In this document: positions 6,435-8,159 of the stretch, one piece after another
How the letters are laid out: every line of letters begins with the position of its first letter
How positions within the stretch are numbered: the stretch's first letter is position 1
Origin: Bacteroidota bacterium
GTDB lineage: Bacteria; Bacteroidota; Bacteroidia; B-17B0; Aurantibacillaceae
NCBI GenBank assembly: GCA_947449125.1
Contig: CANFQR010000049.1
Span: 1-8,159, forward strand
Length of the DNA stretch: 8,159 bases
Reading direction: 5' to 3'
The notes under the pieces: generated by a model
What the model was told of the DNA's origin: nothing
The model's input: the letters and a program-made list of their open reading frames with translations, nothing else
Database searches by the model: none
Position numbers and translations under genes: made by a program

Positions 6435-6442
6435 TAACTTTG
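6435..6442 (+). promoter_or_regulatory. Candidate -7 element for pdxH
   Basis: TAACTTTG matches the TAnnTTTG consensus and lies in the 53-base gap between the IPExxxVDY gene and pdxH, about 41 bases before the pdxH ATG. No TTG is found at the expected -33 distance, so the site is half-supported. If real, pdxH and the ureohydrolase form a separate unit; if not, they may be read through from acpP. No terminator hairpin is seen after the IPExxxVDY gene. Confidence 0.4.
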
Positions 6443-6483
6443 TACCTTAATTTGTTCTTAATATTGTATTTCAAATTTATGCT

Positions 6484-7134
6484 ATGGAGGATTTACGAAA
6501 ACAAATCATCAAATTAAGAGAGGATTTCACCAAAGGAGTTTTAAACGAAGAAGAAATTTATAAAAACCCGGCTTCTCAGTTTGAATTTTGGTTACAGCAG
6601 GCAGTAGATGCAAAAGTGTCAGAGGTTCAGGCAATGGATTTAGCAACTGTTTCTGCCGAAGGTAAACCAACGTCTCGCATAGTTTATTTAAGAGAGTTTA
6701 AAGATAATGGTTATTGGTTTTACACAAATTACAACTCCAAAAAAGCTAAGCAGTTATTAAATAATCCCAACGCTTCTATAACATTTTTCTGGCCCGATCT
6801 AGAACGACAAATAAGGATAGAAGGCATCGTTGAAAAAGGAAGTAACGACATGAGCGACGACTATTTTAATAACCGGCCATATGATTCCAAAATTGGAGCG
6901 TGGGCCAGCAATCAAAGCCATTTTTTAACTTCTCGGCAAGAACTCGATGAAAAATTAGAAGAGCTTAAAAAACAATTTACTCCCGAAACTATTGTTAGGC
7001 CTGACTTTTGGGGTGGGTTTAAATTAAATGCTAATTATTACGAGTTTTGGCAAGGGCGTAAAAATCGCTTACATGACAGAATTTGTTACACTTTAGAAAA
7101 TAATAACTGGAAAATAAACAGATTAGCCCCCTAA
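6484..7134 (+). CDS. pdxH: Pyridoxamine 5'-phosphate oxidase
   Basis: FMN-dependent enzyme that oxidises pyridoxamine/pyridoxine 5'-phosphate to pyridoxal 5'-phosphate, the last step of PLP synthesis and salvage. The 216-residue length is typical. The split-barrel FMN-binding region includes ATVSAEGKPTSRIVYLREF (54-72) and the Y-TNYNSKKAKQL segment (80-91). The substrate and FMN motifs RPYDSKIGAWASNQS (131-145), WGGFKLN (176-182) and EFWQGRKNRLHDR (187-199) are intact, and the protein ends in the characteristic RLAP. ATG start at 6484; an overlapping ATG at 6479 is out of frame. The next gene starts 5 bases after the stop, so the two are co-transcribed. Nothing unusual in the catalytic residues. 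Identity is secure. Confidence 0.97.
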   Translation: MEDLRKQIIKLREDFTKGVLNEEEIYKNPASQFEFWLQQAVDAKVSEVQAMDLATVSAEGKPTSRIVYLREFKDNGYWFYTNYNSKKAKQLLNNPNASITFFWPDLERQIRIEGIVEKGSNDMSDDYFNNRPYDSKIGAWASNQSHFLTSRQELDEKLEELKKQFTPETIVRPDFWGGFKLNANYYEFWQGRKNRLHDRICYTLENNNWKINRLAP

Positions 7135-7139
7135 TATTT

Positions 7140-8159
7140 ATGACAAAACAAGATAAAATAAACAGCTTTGATTCAAACGGCATAGGACAATTAAACGATG
7201 GCATGTTTGGTTTGCCATTTTCTATAGAAGAATGCGAAACAGTTTTAATACCTGTACCATGGGAGGTAACCGTTAGTTATAGCGGAGGCACTGCTCAAGG
7301 CCCTCAGGCAATATTAAATGCAAGCTATCAGGTTGATTTGCATGATCCTGTTGTAAAAGACGCCTGGAAAAAAGGTATTGCTATTGACGAAATCAGCACC
7401 GAGATAAAAACAAAAAGCGATACACTCCGACAACTAGCCGAAGAATATATTGATGCTCTAGCAAATGGCGCCGACGAAAAAAACGATGCTCTAAAACAAA
7501 TTTCTACTACAATAAATTCCGAGTGTTTATGGTTAAATAATTGGGTAAAAAACAGAGTACTACATTTTTTAAACAAAAATAAAATTGTGGGTTTAATTGG
7601 CGGTGACCATTCAACACCTTTAGGCATGATGCAAGCTCTGGCCGAAAAATTTGGCGAATTTTCAGTTCTGCAAATTGACGCCCATGCCGATTTAAGAAGC
7701 GCTTACGAAGGTTTTGAATTTTCTCACGCATCAATCATGTTTAACGCCTTAAAAATTAAGGAGGTTAAGAAACTTGTACAGGTGGGTATTCGTGACTATT
7801 GTGAAGAGGAATTAAATTTAATTAATAACAGTAATGGCAGAATAAAAACTTTTTTTGACCGAGACATTAAATATGCTCAATACACTGGCGATAGCTGGGA
7901 TAGAATTTGTAATCGAATAATTAACGAATTGCCCGAAAATATTTATTTAAGCTTTGACATTGACGGCCTGGATCCAAAATTATGTCCCAATACCGGAACG
8001 CCTGTTGCAGGTGGATTTGAGGCAGAACAAGTTTTGTTTTTGTTGGAGAAAATTGTGAAAAGTGGGCGAAAAATCATTGCCTTCGATTTAAATGAAGTGG
8101 CTCCCGGACCAGAAGGTAATGATTGGGATGCTAATGTGGCGGCACGTTTAATATATAGA
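7140..8159 (+). CDS. Ureohydrolase family protein (agmatinase/arginase-like), C-terminus cut by right edge
   Basis: Dinuclear-manganese hydrolase superfamily that releases urea or a related group from guanidino substrates. The frame is open from ATG 7140 through the last base, giving 340 codons without a stop; probably few residues are missing, as VAARLIYR resembles the family's final helix. Metal ligands are all visible: His157 in GGDHS, Asp180, His182 and Asp184 in DAHADLR, Asp273 and Asp275 in SFDIDGLDP. Conserved Glu319 (DLNEVAPG) and TGTPVAGG (286-292) agree. Between the first strand (VLIPVPW) and GGDH it has roughly 30 residues more than E. coli agmatinase, a charged helical insert near 85-145. 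Substrate (agmatine, arginine, formiminoglutamate or another) cannot be decided from the motifs, so no symbol is given. Five bases after pdxH, likely co-transcribed. Confidence 0.92.
   Translation, partial: MTKQDKINSFDSNGIGQLNDGMFGLPFSIEECETVLIPVPWEVTVSYSGGTAQGPQAILNASYQVDLHDPVVKDAWKKGIAIDEISTEIKTKSDTLRQLAEEYIDALANGADEKNDALKQISTTINSECLWLNNWVKNRVLHFLNKNKIVGLIGGDHSTPLGMMQALAEKFGEFSVLQIDAHADLRSAYEGFEFSHASIMFNALKIKEVKKLVQVGIRDYCEEELNLINNSNGRIKTFFDRDIKYAQYTGDSWDRICNRIINELPENIYLSFDIDGLDPKLCPNTGTPVAGGFEAEQVLFLLEKIVKSGRKIIAFDLNEVAPGPEGNDWDANVAARLIYR

Noticed and set aside
7328..7734. Two minus-strand frames at the right end
   Set aside because: Antisense to the ureohydrolase, which has full metal-binding motifs on the plus strand.
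1..8159. CRISPR arrays, insertion sequences, attachment sites, toxin-antitoxin or defence genes
   Set aside because: No regularly spaced repeats, transposase motifs, long terminal inverted repeats or compositional breaks were seen; every coding frame belongs to a core or metabolic family.

Overview
The window is AT-rich and reads as a chromosomal core region of a member of the Bacteroidota. The clearest evidence is a protein of the IPExxxVDY family, which is essentially restricted to that phylum, directly behind rnc. Supporting evidence: promoter-like sites fit the Bacteroidota pattern (TTTG around -33, TAnnTTTG around -7), Shine-Dalgarno sequences are absent or weak, and the acpP-fabF-rnc gene order fits the phylum. 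I cannot place the organism below phylum.

Layout. Bases 1-3323 (minus strand) carry the operon rimP-nusA-infB, read right to left: a 30S maturation factor, a transcription elongation/termination factor and initiation factor IF2. infB runs off the left edge; its N-terminal 502 residues are present, ending just after G3 of the GTPase domain. Bases 3324-3702 form a divergent control region. It holds a terminator-shaped hairpin in the very short rimP leader, a candidate promoter on each strand and an A/T-rich inverted repeat before the acpP promoter. Bases 3703-6430 (plus strand) carry acpP-fabF-rnc-IPExxxVDY, packed with gaps of 11 and 4 bases and an 8-base overlap. Bases 6484-8159 carry pdxH (pyridoxamine 5'-phosphate oxidase) followed 5 bases later by a ureohydrolase (agmatinase/arginase superfamily) that runs off the right edge after 340 codons.

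How the genes work together. The left operon couples ribosome maturation, transcription and translation initiation. The right operon makes the acyl carrier protein and the elongating ketoacyl synthase of fatty acid synthesis, together with RNase III, which processes rRNA and other double-stranded RNA. The pdxH-ureohydrolase pair adds PLP cofactor synthesis and probable guanidino-compound hydrolysis.

I see no mobile element, CRISPR array, rRNA, tRNA or defence system, and no evidence of an undescribed multi-gene system. The points most worth a second look are regulatory: the hairpin with U-tract 16 bases before the rimP start, UUG starts on three of the eight genes, the operator-like repeat before acpP, and two mutually exclusive small hairpins between nusA and infB.
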